A stretch of DNA of 64,000 nucleotides from Verrucomicrobiota bacterium (GTDB lineage: Bacteria > Verrucomicrobiota > Verrucomicrobiia > CAIQCK01), in assembly GCA_016222825.1 (NCBI GenBank), contig JACRQF010000006.1, positions 1 through 64,000 on the forward strand. Reading direction: 5' to 3'. Under the pieces are notes generated by a model. That model ran no database searches. It was not told the DNA's origin and saw only the letters and a program-made list of their open reading frames with translations. Positions 35,030-43,297 of the stretch are shown here, piece after piece. How positions within the stretch are numbered: the first letter of the stretch is position 1; every line of letters starts with the position of its first letter. Position numbers and translations under genes: made by a program.

Positions 35030-36178
35030 TCAGAGATACTCGCTGCCGAACTGCTCGCCGACGAGCTTGTGCATTTCCTTGATCGCCTCGGCCTGGTCGG
35101 CGCGGCAGACGAGCGTGGCGTCGGGCGTGTGGATGATGATGAGGTCCTCGCAGCCGATGGTGGCGATGAGATGCTTCGGGTCGTTGGAGGCGACGAGCGT
35201 GTTCTTCGTCCGGCGCAACAGGTGGCGCGCAGCGATGGCGTTGCCGTCGGCGTCGCGCGGGCAGGTCTGCGCGAAGAACGGCCACGAGCCGACATCGAGC
35301 CACTTCAACGGCATCGGCACCGCCGCCACGCGCACCTTCGGGTCGCGCGAGGCCGGCTCCATCACGGCGAAGTCCACGCTGATCTTCTTCAGCGTCGGAT
35401 AAATTCCCGCAACCACGGCGTCACGCTGCGGCGTGTCCCACGCATCGGCGATGCGCATGATGCCGGCGTGGTTCTCCGGCGAGTAACGGCGGATGCAGTC
35501 GAGCAACGTGTCCGCGCGCCAGATGAACATGCCGCTGTTCCAGAGGTAACGGCTCGCCCCGGCGGCGAAGTAGCTCTGCGCGGTAGCCGCGTCCGGCTTC
35601 TCCTTGAACTGCTCGACGACTCGGGCTGTAGGCCGCGTCCCCGACGCGGCGTCTTTCGCTTGCTGCGGCGCCCGGTCGGGGACCGGGCCTACAAGCGGCG
35701 CGCCGAGCTGGAGATAACCGTAGCCGGTGGCCGGGCCAGTTGGCGCGATGCCGAAGGTGACGAGCGCGTTCGGGAACTTCTCCGCAACCTCGTAGCCGCT
35801 GGCGACGATGCGCTGGAATTCGTCCACCGGCTCGATGATGTGGTCGGCGGTGAAAACGGCGATGACGGCGTCCGGGTCGCGCCGGGCGATGACGGCGGCG
35901 CTAAAGCCGACGGCGTTGAGCGTGTCACGGCCGCACGGCTCGCCGAGGAAATGGTCGCCTCCGAACGCGGGCAGCGACTGCTGGATGACGGCGCGGTGTT
36001 TGTTGGCGGCGCAGACGAACCGCTGCGCCGGCGGCACGAGACCGTCGAGCCGCTCGGCGGCGATCTGCAGCAGGCTCTTGCCGCCGATGAAGGGGATGAG
36101 CTGTTTGGGCAACGCCTCGCGGCTCATCGGCCATAACCGCGTGCCTGAGCCGCCCGCCATGATCATTGCGTGTCGCAT
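35030..36178 (-). CDS. manC: Mannose-1-phosphate guanylyltransferase
   Basis: A 382-residue cytosolic enzyme that makes GDP-mannose from GTP and mannose 1-phosphate for exopolysaccharide or O-antigen. The nucleotide signature is MIMAGGSGTRLWPMSREALPKQ at 6-26; further landmarks are GEPCGRDTLNA, FTADHII, GPATGYGYLQLG, FKEKPD and YLWNSGMFIW. Residues about 162-187 are an insert absent from typical ManC, encoded by a palindromic repeat. Usual length without it is about 355-360. It may supply GDP-sugar for the glycosyltransferase at 46243. Confidence 0.92.
   Translation of the reverse strand: MRHAMIMAGGSGTRLWPMSREALPKQLIPFIGGKSLLQIAAERLDGLVPPAQRFVCAANKHRAVIQQSLPAFGGDHFLGEPCGRDTLNAVGFSAAVIARRDPDAVIAVFTADHIIEPVDEFQRIVASGYEVAEKFPNALVTFGIAPTGPATGYGYLQLGAPLVGPVPDRAPQQAKDAASGTRPTARVVEQFKEKPDAATAQSYFAAGASRYLWNSGMFIWRADTLLDCIRRYSPENHAGIMRIADAWDTPQRDAVVAGIYPTLKKISVDFAVMEPASRDPKVRVAAVPMPLKWLDVGSWPFFAQTCPRDADGNAIAARHLLRRTKNTLVASNDPKHLIATIGCEDLIIIHTPDATLVCRADQAEAIKEMHKLVGEQFGSEYL
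35628..35692. repeat. Twin-hairpin palindrome in frame inside manC
   Basis: On the plus strand: GTAGG, hairpin CCGCGTC-CCC-GACGCGG (35633-35649), 21 bases, hairpin CCCGGTC-GGG-GACCGGG (35671-35687), CCTAC. Both stems are perfect 7 bp with 3-base loops. A GTAG flank next to such a hairpin is the hallmark of REP elements. The insert adds about 25 residues to ManC between two barrel strands. Confidence 0.85.
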
Positions 36179-36252
36179 GGCCGCATCTTGTAGCCGACCG
36201 CTGGAAGCCGCGCAAGTTCCGGTTCAACCAAGGCGTCATTTAACGATAAGTC

Positions 36253-36283
36253 TCAGCGAATGGCGCGAAGCGCCGTTCGCTGA
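36253..36283. repeat. Perfect-looking hairpin downstream of a small hypothetical gene
   Basis: TCAGCGAA-T-GGCGC, loop GAA, GCGCC-G-TTCGCTGA: 13 Watson-Crick pairs plus one T/G position. It lies 15 bases beyond the stop of the gene at 36299-36628 and could terminate it, though no U-run follows on either strand. Confidence 0.5.
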
Positions 36284-36298
36284 AGCTCGTGGTTCGGC

Positions 36299-36628
36299 TT
36301 ACTTCGTGAACTCTGCGTGCAGCAACCGCCCGGTCTCCAAATCAATATGGCAATCAAAACTAGCAAAGTTGCAGGCACGCAATGGCTCTTCGGAAACGAT
36401 CTTCACATACGTATCGGAAGTCTGGTTGGTCGGATGCTCCGCTGTCCATAGATGCTTCTTCTGCAAATCAAAGGCCATCAAATTCCGCGCTTGCGCGTTC
36501 CGTGGAAACGCCATGTAGTCGAAAACCACAACGATTCGGTCACCAATCCGACGCGCGTCGAGTATGGGACGCTCAAAGTCCCAGTATTCGCCATCAATAA
36601 GAATCCTGTGCTGAATGGGAAGTTTCAT
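36299..36628 (-). CDS. Hypothetical protein, 109 residues
   Basis: A small cytosolic protein with no signal or membrane segment: alternating strands (GDRIVVVFDYMAFPRNAQ, HLWTAEHPTNQTSD, HIDLETGRLLHAEFTK) suggest a small all-beta fold with a C-terminal strand. GC content is visibly lower than its neighbours (AT-rich codons such as AAA and AAT), which hints at foreign origin. I do not recognise the family. The 198-base gap upstream holds a 10-bp inverted repeat TTCGCCATGA (36659-36668, partner 36703-36712) and nothing else I can support. Confidence 0.55.
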   Translation of the reverse strand: MKLPIQHRILIDGEYWDFERPILDARRIGDRIVVVFDYMAFPRNAQARNLMAFDLQKKHLWTAEHPTNQTSDTYVKIVSEEPLRACNFASFDCHIDLETGRLLHAEFTK

Positions 36629-36826
36629 ATTTTCACCGAATAGAATAGTTCACCTAAATTCGCCATGAGAAGACAAAAGGCCATGAACTTGGCGATAGCG
36701 ATTCATGGCGAACGACGATTACTCAAAATCCCCGCAAGTTCGTGCTGGTGCGGCGGGTTAGTCCTTCCTTCGGAACGCGCTTGAGGACAAGGCATTGAAT
36801 GCGGCTCTTTTCACAGAACTCACGCT

Positions 36827-37633
36827 TCATTTGCCCGGCGTGTTCGTTAGCGTCGCGCCGTTCGCCGTCGTCGTCTGCGTCTCTCCATCATCATAGATAT
36901 AAACGACGCCCCAGCGGGCGCACTTGGCGCGGCGGCTGGAGGCGTCGGGGTCTTTGCGGTGGAAGAACTCCACCGTGTCGCAGATGTCCACGGCGAGGGC
37001 GTGGGCTTCGGGATAGAGGCGGGTGACGTCTTCGCGTTCGAGGTCGGTCTTGGTCTGGGCGCTCTGGCTCTTGTTCTGGAGGTCGGCGAGCACGGTGAGG
37101 AGGGCGGCGACTTCGGCGGCGGTGGGGTGGGACATGGGGACGTGAGGGATGGTGCCGCCGTCGGGGTTGCCGTCCCAACGCGGCACGCCGGCGCTCTCGG
37201 CGGCGGCGCGGGCGGCCTCGCCGCTGACGACTTTCTCGGCGGCTTCGATGACGGCGTCCTGTGTGGAAAGGTCGGGGATGGCGGTGGCGGCGATGTCGCG
37301 GCCGTAGTAGCTGCGCGCGCCGGGGGCGAAGAGGCCGCGCACAATGCCGAGGTCGAGGACTTGGTGGAAATGGCTGACGAACATCGCCAGCCGCGCGCTG
37401 GTCTGGGAGAGGGCGGCGGTGACCGGGGCTTGGGCGGCGAGGGCGAGGCTCACGTCGGTGGACTCCTTGATGAGGCGGCTGAGGAGACTATCGGGGTTTT
37501 CGTCGTCGAGCTTGGCCCATTGGTCGTTGGTGATGGCGCGGTCGGCGGGGCGGCTGTTCTTCCAAGTGTCGCGTGCGGCCTTGAGGGCGCGGAGGACGGT
37601 GGCGGCGGTGTTGGGGAGTCGGCGGTGAGGCAT
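36827..37633 (-). CDS. Hypothetical protein, 268 residues
   Basis: A mainly helical cytosolic protein: Ala-rich helices in the first half (LALAAQAPVTAALSQTSARL), a helix pair around SHFHQVLDLGIVRG, and near the C-terminus AKCARWGVVYIYDDGE, a strand turn. No signal peptide, metal motif or known catalytic signature. AAAGG precedes the start at 37633. Similar proteins probably occur as paralogues in related genomes, but I cannot name the family and give no function. Confidence 0.6.
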   Translation of the reverse strand: MPHRRLPNTAATVLRALKAARDTWKNSRPADRAITNDQWAKLDDENPDSLLSRLIKESTDVSLALAAQAPVTAALSQTSARLAMFVSHFHQVLDLGIVRGLFAPGARSYYGRDIAATAIPDLSTQDAVIEAAEKVVSGEAARAAAESAGVPRWDGNPDGGTIPHVPMSHPTAAEVAALLTVLADLQNKSQSAQTKTDLEREDVTRLYPEAHALAVDICDTVEFFHRKDPDASSRRAKCARWGVVYIYDDGETQTTTANGATLTNTPGK

Positions 37634-37763
37634 GGGGGCCTTTCAATTGACGGTTTCTAGACGCGAAACGCGGAATTCGTTGTGTTTCTGGCGGTTATGG
37701 CATGGAAAGAGAGGCTGTCCGAAAGTTTGTGTATCGGGGTAGGAAGCCTACAGGATTTTGCAG

Positions 37764-37839
37764 GTAGGGCGAGGCGTCCCTGCCGAGCCGGCGGCGTCAG
37801 ATAGCGCGGCACGCGGCTCATCGGGACGATTCGCCCTAC
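37764..37839. repeat. Imperfect GTAG-flanked palindrome in the gap 37634-37908
   Basis: GTAGGGCGAGGCGTCCCTG at the left edge and its imperfect complement ending CGCCCTAC at 37839. Just outside, GTAGG-AAG-CCTAC (37739-37751) is a minimal hairpin of the same flavour. The remaining part of the 275-base gap holds nothing else I can support. Confidence 0.65.
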
Positions 37840-37908
37840 CAACGACTCGCATCACTCGCCCTGCCTGTTGTTTCCCGCACACACAAATACTCGGTCACGC
37901 CCCTCAAA

Positions 37909-38715
37909 TCAACGGCTGAGCCTCCGCCCGCGCTGATAGGCGGGGGGCGGAGTTTGCAGGCGAGGCGCTGTTTCAGCGGCGGCCTCCGCGTCCTGCGGAC
38001 CCGCCGTTTGCGGAACCGGCGCGGGGGCGGAAGCAACGGCAGGGCTGGCCGGCGAAGGCACTGCGCCGGCGGCGGTCGCGGGTTGCACCGGGGCCGGTTG
38101 CTCGTTTTGCAGGGCGTTGAGCATTTGTTGGGCGAAGGCTTTTCGTTCGGGCGACATGTCGTCGGCGAGGCGGCTGTTGAGCCGTTCGATGGCTTGTGCC
38201 GCGCCTCCGTGGCGCGCCGCGTAATCCTGCGCGCTGAGGAACTGCCCGTCGCTGAGATGGATGCCCCAGCGCCCGCTGGCGTCCTGGCCGGCCTTCGCCG
38301 CCACTTGCGGTTGTTCCGGCTGCTCCGGCTGCGGGACCGGTGGCTCGAACGGCTGCGCAAACGGTTGGTGCGGGGTTGGCGCGGCCAGCGGACTGGATTT
38401 GACGACGACCGGCGACGAACCGGAACGGATGGTGGCGATGAGGTTGCCCCGGCGCACGGTGACGGAGCGGGCGGCGGCGTCAATTTTCTCGACGCGCGCG
38501 CCGGGAACGAGTTCGCCGCCCACGGCGACGTATCGCGGCGTGTGCGCGGGGTGTTCCATGCTGGCCTGAAGCCTGCCGCCTTGTTTGAGGATGCCGCTCA
38601 ACCGCCAGCCGTCGGCGAACGCAGGGGTGTCGGCGTCCTTGTCCGCCGCTGACGCGACCATGACCGCCAGCGCGGCGAACATGACAGCACCGAGTGTGTT
38701 CACGTTCCTTTTCAT
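37909..38715 (-). CDS. Exported Pro/Ala-rich protein with PilP/GspC-like domain
   Basis: A 268-residue protein with signal peptide (LGAVMFAALAVMVASA). Residues 35-100 read WRLSGILKQGGRLQASMEH, VGGELVPGARVEKID and VTVRRGN, a pattern like the HR domain of PilP or GspC, periplasmic pieces of pilus and type II secretion machines. A Pro-rich linker follows, then HLSDGQFLSAQDYAARHGGAAQ, a peptidoglycan-like helical piece, then a long Ala/Pro tail. No other secretion gene is near, so the role is uncertain. GGAGG lies before the start. Confidence 0.55.
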   Translation of the reverse strand: MKRNVNTLGAVMFAALAVMVASAADKDADTPAFADGWRLSGILKQGGRLQASMEHPAHTPRYVAVGGELVPGARVEKIDAAARSVTVRRGNLIATIRSGSSPVVVKSSPLAAPTPHQPFAQPFEPPVPQPEQPEQPQVAAKAGQDASGRWGIHLSDGQFLSAQDYAARHGGAAQAIERLNSRLADDMSPERKAFAQQMLNALQNEQPAPVQPATAAGAVPSPASPAVASAPAPVPQTAGPQDAEAAAETAPRLQTPPPAYQRGRRLSR

Positions 38716-38796
38716 ACTGCCGCCTCCTGGAGACAGCCACTTACCGGGAAGCCGCTTCCGGCGCATTCCGCCCGGAAGCCCGGCAACCGGCGGAAA

Positions 38797-40206
38797 CTAG
38801 GCCCCTTTCAAATACCCGTCAATCGCCTGCGCGGCGCGCTTGCCGTCGCCCATGGCGAGGATGACGGTGGCGGCGCCGCGGACGATGTCGCCGCCGGCGA
38901 AGACGCCGGGGAGGCTGGTCATGCCGTTGGGGCCGGCGGCGATGTTGCCGTTGCGGTTGAGTTTCAGCTCCGGGCAGGTGGAGGTGAGCAGCGGGTTGGC
39001 GCGCGAGCCGATGGCGACCACGACGACGTCGCATTCGATGACGAACTCGGAGCCGGGGATCGGCACCGGGCTGCGGCGGCCGGAGGCGTCAGGCTCGCCA
39101 AGCTCCATGCGGCGGCACTTCAGGCCGGTGACCCATCGCTGGTCGTTGCCCTGGACTTCCACCGGCGCGACAAGGAACTCGAAGCGGATGCCTTCCTGCT
39201 CGGCGTGGTGGACCTCCTCGGCGCGCGCGGGCATTTCCTTCTTCGTGCGGCGATAGACGATCATGGCGGAGCTGGCGCCGAGCCGGCGCGCGGTGCGGAC
39301 GGCGTCCATGGCGACGTTGCCGCCGCCGACGACGGCGACGCGCTTGCCGGCGATGACGGGCGTGTCGGCGCTGGGGAACTGGTAGGCGGCCATGAGGTTG
39401 ACGCGCGTGAGGTATTCGTTGGCGGAATAGACGCCCTTGAGATTCTCGCCGGGCACGTTCATGAACATCGGCAGCCCCGCGCCATTGGCGATGAAGATGG
39501 CGTCGAAGCGCGCGCGCAACTCCTGCAGCGTGTAGGTGCGGCCGATGACGACGTTGCACTCGATCTTCACGCCGGCACGCTGGAGCCGCTCGACTTCCTC
39601 CTGGACGATCTTTTTCGGCAGGCGAAACTCCGGGATGCCATAGACCAGCACGCCGCCGGGCTTGTGAAGCGCCTCATAGACCGTCACCTCGTGCCCCAGC
39701 TTCACCAGTTCGCCCGCGGCGGTGAGGCCGGCCGGGCCGGAGCCGATGACGGCGACTTTCTTGCCGGTCGGCTGCGGGGGCGTGGCAACAATCTGGTTCG
39801 CATGGCGGCTGGCCCAATCGGCCACGAACCGCTCCAGATGGCCGATGGCGACCGACATGCCTTTCAACCCGCGGATGCACTCGATCTCGCACTGCGTCTC
39901 CTGCGGACAAACGCGGCCGGTGATGGCGGGCAGGGCGTTGTCGCCGAGCAGGTTCTGCGCGGCGGCGGCGAGATCGCCGTCGGCGATGAACTGGATGAAG
40001 CGCGGGATGTTCACCATCACCGGGCAGCCGGCAACGCACCGGGGTTCTTTGCACTGGATGCAACGCTGTGCCTCCAGCATCGCGAGCTTCTCGGTGAAGC
40101 CGAGGTTGACCTCGCTGAAGCCGGCGGCGCGCGCCGTGGCGTCCCGCTCCGGCATGGCCTGCCGGTCAATCTTGAGCCGTTCCCTGGTGGTGATCTTGGC
40201 GCTCAC
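38797..40206 (-). CDS. gltA: NfnB/GltA-type NAD(P)-dependent oxidoreductase, large subunit
   Basis: A 469-residue flavoprotein of the GltD/NfnL type. Two iron-sulfur clusters are marked by C49-x2-C52-x4-C57-x3-C61 (QRCIQCKEPRCVAGCPV) and CPQETQCEIEC at 100-110; the FAD site is KKVAVIGSGPAGLTAAGE and the NADP site VAVVGGGNVAMDA. Such proteins are annotated homotetrameric glutamate synthase, but next to the partner at 40228 they form the NADH-dependent ferredoxin:NADP reductase Nfn, which couples electron bifurcation. It lies 21 bases downstream of that partner. Confidence 0.88.
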   Translation of the reverse strand: MSAKITTRERLKIDRQAMPERDATARAAGFSEVNLGFTEKLAMLEAQRCIQCKEPRCVAGCPVMVNIPRFIQFIADGDLAAAAQNLLGDNALPAITGRVCPQETQCEIECIRGLKGMSVAIGHLERFVADWASRHANQIVATPPQPTGKKVAVIGSGPAGLTAAGELVKLGHEVTVYEALHKPGGVLVYGIPEFRLPKKIVQEEVERLQRAGVKIECNVVIGRTYTLQELRARFDAIFIANGAGLPMFMNVPGENLKGVYSANEYLTRVNLMAAYQFPSADTPVIAGKRVAVVGGGNVAMDAVRTARRLGASSAMIVYRRTKKEMPARAEEVHHAEQEGIRFEFLVAPVEVQGNDQRWVTGLKCRRMELGEPDASGRRSPVPIPGSEFVIECDVVVVAIGSRANPLLTSTCPELKLNRNGNIAAGPNGMTSLPGVFAGGDIVRGAATVILAMGDGKRAAQAIDGYLKGA

Positions 40207-40227
40207 GCTGGATGTCGTCCCGTCGTG

Positions 40228-41079
40228 TCAGCCGGCATTCGGTTTCTCCAGGCCGATCCGGCACGATCCCTCATGTCGCACCAAGGATTCCTGCTCCTGC
40301 GTCCGGTAGGTGCCGAGCCGGTCCCAGAGCAGATCAAAGTCCACCAGATGCCCGTCAAACTCCGGCCCGTCCACGCAGGCGAACTTCGTCTCGTTGCCGA
40401 CACTCACGCGGCAGCCGCCGCACATGCCGGTGCCGTCCACCATCACCGGATTCAACGAGACAATCGTCTCCACGCCGAGCGGTTTGGTGACGGCCACGAC
40501 CGCGCGCATCATCGGCACGGGGCCGACCGCATAGACGCAATCCACGCCGCCCGCCGCCAGCACGTCCTTCGCCGCGTCGGTGACAAAACCTTTCCGCCCG
40601 TAGCTCCCGTCGTCCGTGCAGACGATCACCTCGCCGAGCTTGCGCAGGTCGTCCTCAAAGATGACCCACTCCTTCGACCGCCCGCCGATGATGCTCACGA
40701 CGGCGACGCCGCGCTGGCGCAGCCCCTGCGCGATGGGATGAATCACCGCCGTGCCGACGCCGCCGCCGACGCACAACGCGCGGCCGCTGGCGATCAAATC
40801 CGTCGGCCGGCCGAGCGGACCGGAGATGTCCTGGATCGCGTCGCCGGGATTGAGGGCCACCAGGTCGCGCGTGGTCTTGCCGACGGCCTGGATGACCAGC
40901 GCGATGGAGCCGGCAGCCGGGTCGGCGTCGGCGATGGTCAGCGGAATCCGCTCCGCGCCTTCGCCGCGCCGGACGATGACAAACTGGCCGGGCTGGCGGA
41001 TTTCCGCAATGCGCCGCGCCATCACGTCCAATCGCGTGACGTTCGGGCTTAACTGTTTTTTGGACAACACTTCGTGCAT
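40228..41079 (-). CDS. NfnA-like ferredoxin:NADP reductase small subunit
   Basis: A 283-residue flavoprotein (start at 41079; the longer frame upstream covers the divergent promoter). FAD domain: QPGQFVIVRRGEGAERIPLTI; NAD site: ALCVGGGVGTAVIHPIAQGL; YAVGPVPMMRAV; then the [2Fe-2S] loop GTGMCGGCRVSV with FACVDGPEFDGH. This matches the sulfide dehydrogenase/dihydroorotate-dehydrogenase electron-transfer group and NfnS. With the large subunit it would move electrons between NADH, NADPH and ferredoxin. It is transcribed divergently from udk. Confidence 0.87.
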   Translation of the reverse strand: MHEVLSKKQLSPNVTRLDVMARRIAEIRQPGQFVIVRRGEGAERIPLTIADADPAAGSIALVIQAVGKTTRDLVALNPGDAIQDISGPLGRPTDLIASGRALCVGGGVGTAVIHPIAQGLRQRGVAVVSIIGGRSKEWVIFEDDLRKLGEVIVCTDDGSYGRKGFVTDAAKDVLAAGGVDCVYAVGPVPMMRAVVAVTKPLGVETIVSLNPVMVDGTGMCGGCRVSVGNETKFACVDGPEFDGHLVDFDLLWDRLGTYRTQEQESLVRHEGSCRIGLEKPNAG

Positions 41080-41203
41080 GGCAATCACATCCGCGCCAGT
41101 TTCCAGAACCGGCGGCGGAACCTTCGCACAAGTCCCCGGCTTCCTCCACAAGGTTTTTTTGCGCCTCGCGCCGCCGCGGGTTTGGCGCAATCAAACAGGC
41201 CGC

Positions 41204-41231
41204 TTGAGATTGGGTTGCGTGCTGCTATAGT
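41204..41231 (+). promoter_or_regulatory. Candidate promoter of the udk operon
   Basis: TTGAGA (41204-41209), 16-base spacer, TATAGT (41226-41231), 40 bases before the ATG at 41272, in the gap between divergent genes. Confidence 0.5.
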
Positions 41232-41271
41232 CGGGCGCGTCACCGCGGAGCAGAAGGCCACCCACATTCCA

Positions 41272-41898
41272 ATGACCGTTCATCTCGTAGCCATTGTTGG
41301 AGGCAGCGGCTCGGGCAAGACGTGGCTCGCCCGGCGGCTGAAGCGCCGGCTCGGCCGCCACGCGGGACTGGTTTCGCTGGATGATTTTTACCGCGACCTC
41401 TCCGCGCTGCCGAAGCGCGAGCGCGACCGGCGGAATTTCGACGATCCCGCCGCCATCGAGTGGGGCTTGTTCCTGGAAACGCTCGCGCGCATCAAGCGCG
41501 GCGAGCCGGCGGCGATTCCGCGTTACGATTTCGCTTCGCACACGCGCCAGCGGCGGGCGCGCGCGTGGAAGCCGAAGCCCATCGTGTTGCTGGACGGGTT
41601 GTGGCTGCTGCGCGAAACCCAGGCGCGCCGGCTCTACTCGCTGAGCGTGTATCTGGACGCTCCCGGCGAGACGCGTTTGCAGTGGCGCATCGCGCGGGAC
41701 CGGAAGGAACGGGGCCGCAGCCGCGCCTCGGTGCTTCGGCAGTTCCGGGAGCAGGTTGAGCCGATGCACGCGCGGTTTGTGGCGCCGCAGGCGCGGCACG
41801 CGGACATCGTCCTGGATTCGCCGGCCGGCGACAAGGTGCTTGGCAGACTGGCGGCGATGGTGACAGGATTGGCCACACCTCCGAGGATGAACCGATGA
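41272..41898 (+). CDS. udk: Uridine kinase-like P-loop kinase
   Basis: A 208-residue cytosolic kinase with P-loop VGGSGSGKTWLARRL at about 8-22, LVSLDDFYRDL as the nucleoside-site Asp motif, FDDPAAIEWGLFLETL, and PKPIVLLDGLWLL, closing with RIARDRKERGRSR (lid). The pattern is that of Udk-type uridine/cytidine or phosphoribulokinase-like kinases. Its stop overlaps the ATG of the next gene (ATGA, 41895-41898), linking it to sugar-nucleotide chemistry. Substrate choice among uridine and related compounds is not certain. Confidence 0.8.
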   Translation: MTVHLVAIVGGSGSGKTWLARRLKRRLGRHAGLVSLDDFYRDLSALPKRERDRRNFDDPAAIEWGLFLETLARIKRGEPAAIPRYDFASHTRQRRARAWKPKPIVLLDGLWLLRETQARRLYSLSVYLDAPGETRLQWRIARDRKERGRSRASVLRQFREQVEPMHARFVAPQARHADIVLDSPAGDKVLGRLAAMVTGLATPPRMNR

Positions 41899-43160
41899 AA
41901 GCCTTGATCATCTGCCCCGCGGATCGGGCGAAAACGGCCTTTCTGGCAAGGCACTCGCCGCTGGCCCTGGCCCCCGTGTTGGGCCGGAGCCTGCTCGACC
42001 TGACGCTGACGCATCTGGCGAGCGTCGGCGCAAAGCAGATTCTCGTGCTGGCGGCCGACCGGCCGGAGAAAGTGCGCGCCGCCGTCTCGAACGGCGAAGC
42101 GTGGGGCGCGCGCGTGGAGGTGCATCCGGAGCAGCGCGAGTTGACCGTGGCCGAGGCGCGCGCCAAGTATCAGGGCCGGGGACCGGAAGGCTGGCTGCCT
42201 GTGCCGAACGACATCGTGCTGCTGGACCGGCTGCCGGGAGGCGGGCGAAGCTTGTTCGACAATTACGGCGATTGGTTCAACACGCTGCTCGGCGGGATGG
42301 CGGATGCCGCCGGGGATCGCATCGGGATGCGCGAGTTTGCGCCGGACGTCTTTGTGGGCTTGCGCAGCCAGATTTCACAGGACGCGCGGCTCGAACCGCC
42401 GTGCTGGATCGGCAACCACACCTGGATCGGCGCAGGCGCCAGGATCGGCCCCAACGCCATCGTGGAGTCCGGCTGTTACGTGGACGCGAACGCCGAGATT
42501 GCCGATAGTTTCATTGGCCCCGACACCTATGTGGGTGCGCTGACGGACGTGCGGGAATCGTTTGCGTGGGGCCACAGCCTGATGAAGTGGAAAACCGGCG
42601 TGTTCAGCGAGGTGGCGGACGATTTCCTCCTGTGCGATCTCACCAGCCGCGCCAGGTCGCAGCGCCGGCGCGCCAGCCTTGTGGGGAAGGCCGCGGCGGT
42701 GCTGGCGTTGTCGCTGACGTGGCCGGCGCCGCTTGTCGCCTGGCTGCGCAACCGTTCCTCCGGCAAACCGCTGCTCACGCCGCGCCTCGCCGTGCGCGCG
42801 CCGATGTTCGGCGCGGGCAGACCGATGGAAACCTACTGTTACTACGAGATGGCGGGCTGCGGCGGACTCTGGAAGCGGTGGCCGGAATTATTCTGCATCG
42901 CCCGCGGCGACGCCGCGTGGGTGGGCAACCGGCCCCTGACGCCGGCCCAAGCCGGGACGTTGAAGGACGAGCACGAACAACTCTGGCTCTCGGCGCCTCC
43001 GGGCTTGTTCTCCCTGGCGGACGCGATGGGCTGCGCGGACTCTTTCAGCGAGGACGCCAAGGTGCATGCCTCCTTCTACGCCGTGCAACGCAGTTGGCGG
43101 AAGGACTTCGAGATCGCCGCCCGCATCCTGAAGCGGTTCCTCAAGCGGGAAACCACATAG
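41895..43160 (+). CDS. Nucleotidyltransferase-like/left-handed beta-helix protein with sugar-transferase-like C-terminus
   Basis: A 421-residue three-part protein. Residues 1-130 resemble a sugar-nucleotidyltransferase fold, but the Gly-rich GxGTRL loop is missing (ICPADRAKTAFLAR instead). Residues about 165-215 are hexapeptide repeats (PPCWIGNHTWIGAGARIGPN, SGCYVDANAEIADSFIG). From about 310 there is a piece like the C-terminal end of bacterial sugar (polyprenyl-phosphate) transferases (AWVGNRPLTPAQAG, SAPPGLFSLADAMGCAD). Probably a regulatory or assembly protein of polysaccharide synthesis; an enzyme activity is not predicted with confidence. Confidence 0.55.
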   Translation: MKALIICPADRAKTAFLARHSPLALAPVLGRSLLDLTLTHLASVGAKQILVLAADRPEKVRAAVSNGEAWGARVEVHPEQRELTVAEARAKYQGRGPEGWLPVPNDIVLLDRLPGGGRSLFDNYGDWFNTLLGGMADAAGDRIGMREFAPDVFVGLRSQISQDARLEPPCWIGNHTWIGAGARIGPNAIVESGCYVDANAEIADSFIGPDTYVGALTDVRESFAWGHSLMKWKTGVFSEVADDFLLCDLTSRARSQRRRASLVGKAAAVLALSLTWPAPLVAWLRNRSSGKPLLTPRLAVRAPMFGAGRPMETYCYYEMAGCGGLWKRWPELFCIARGDAAWVGNRPLTPAQAGTLKDEHEQLWLSAPPGLFSLADAMGCADSFSEDAKVHASFYAVQRSWRKDFEIAARILKRFLKRETT

Positions 43161-43297
43161 CCAGACCGGCGGTTTGCTCGCCGCAGCCGGATGATTTGCT
43201 GGACGGCGGGCCGGGGATGGATACAATCGCGGCGGTTCTGAGGAGAACCGCGCGCGGTTGGATGGACCGGGCGCAAGCAAGACAGGTTTCGTCTGGC

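Noticed and set aside
37657-37842. 61-codon minus-strand frame in the gap
   Set aside because: It is mostly the translated palindrome at 37764-37839.
38797-40206. Glutamate synthase small subunit in ammonia assimilation
   Set aside because: No large GltB subunit is near, while the NfnA-like partner is 21 bases away.
39205-41052. 615-codon plus-strand open frame across the NfnAB-like pair
   Set aside because: Both genes on the minus strand have full cofactor motifs; the plus frame has none.
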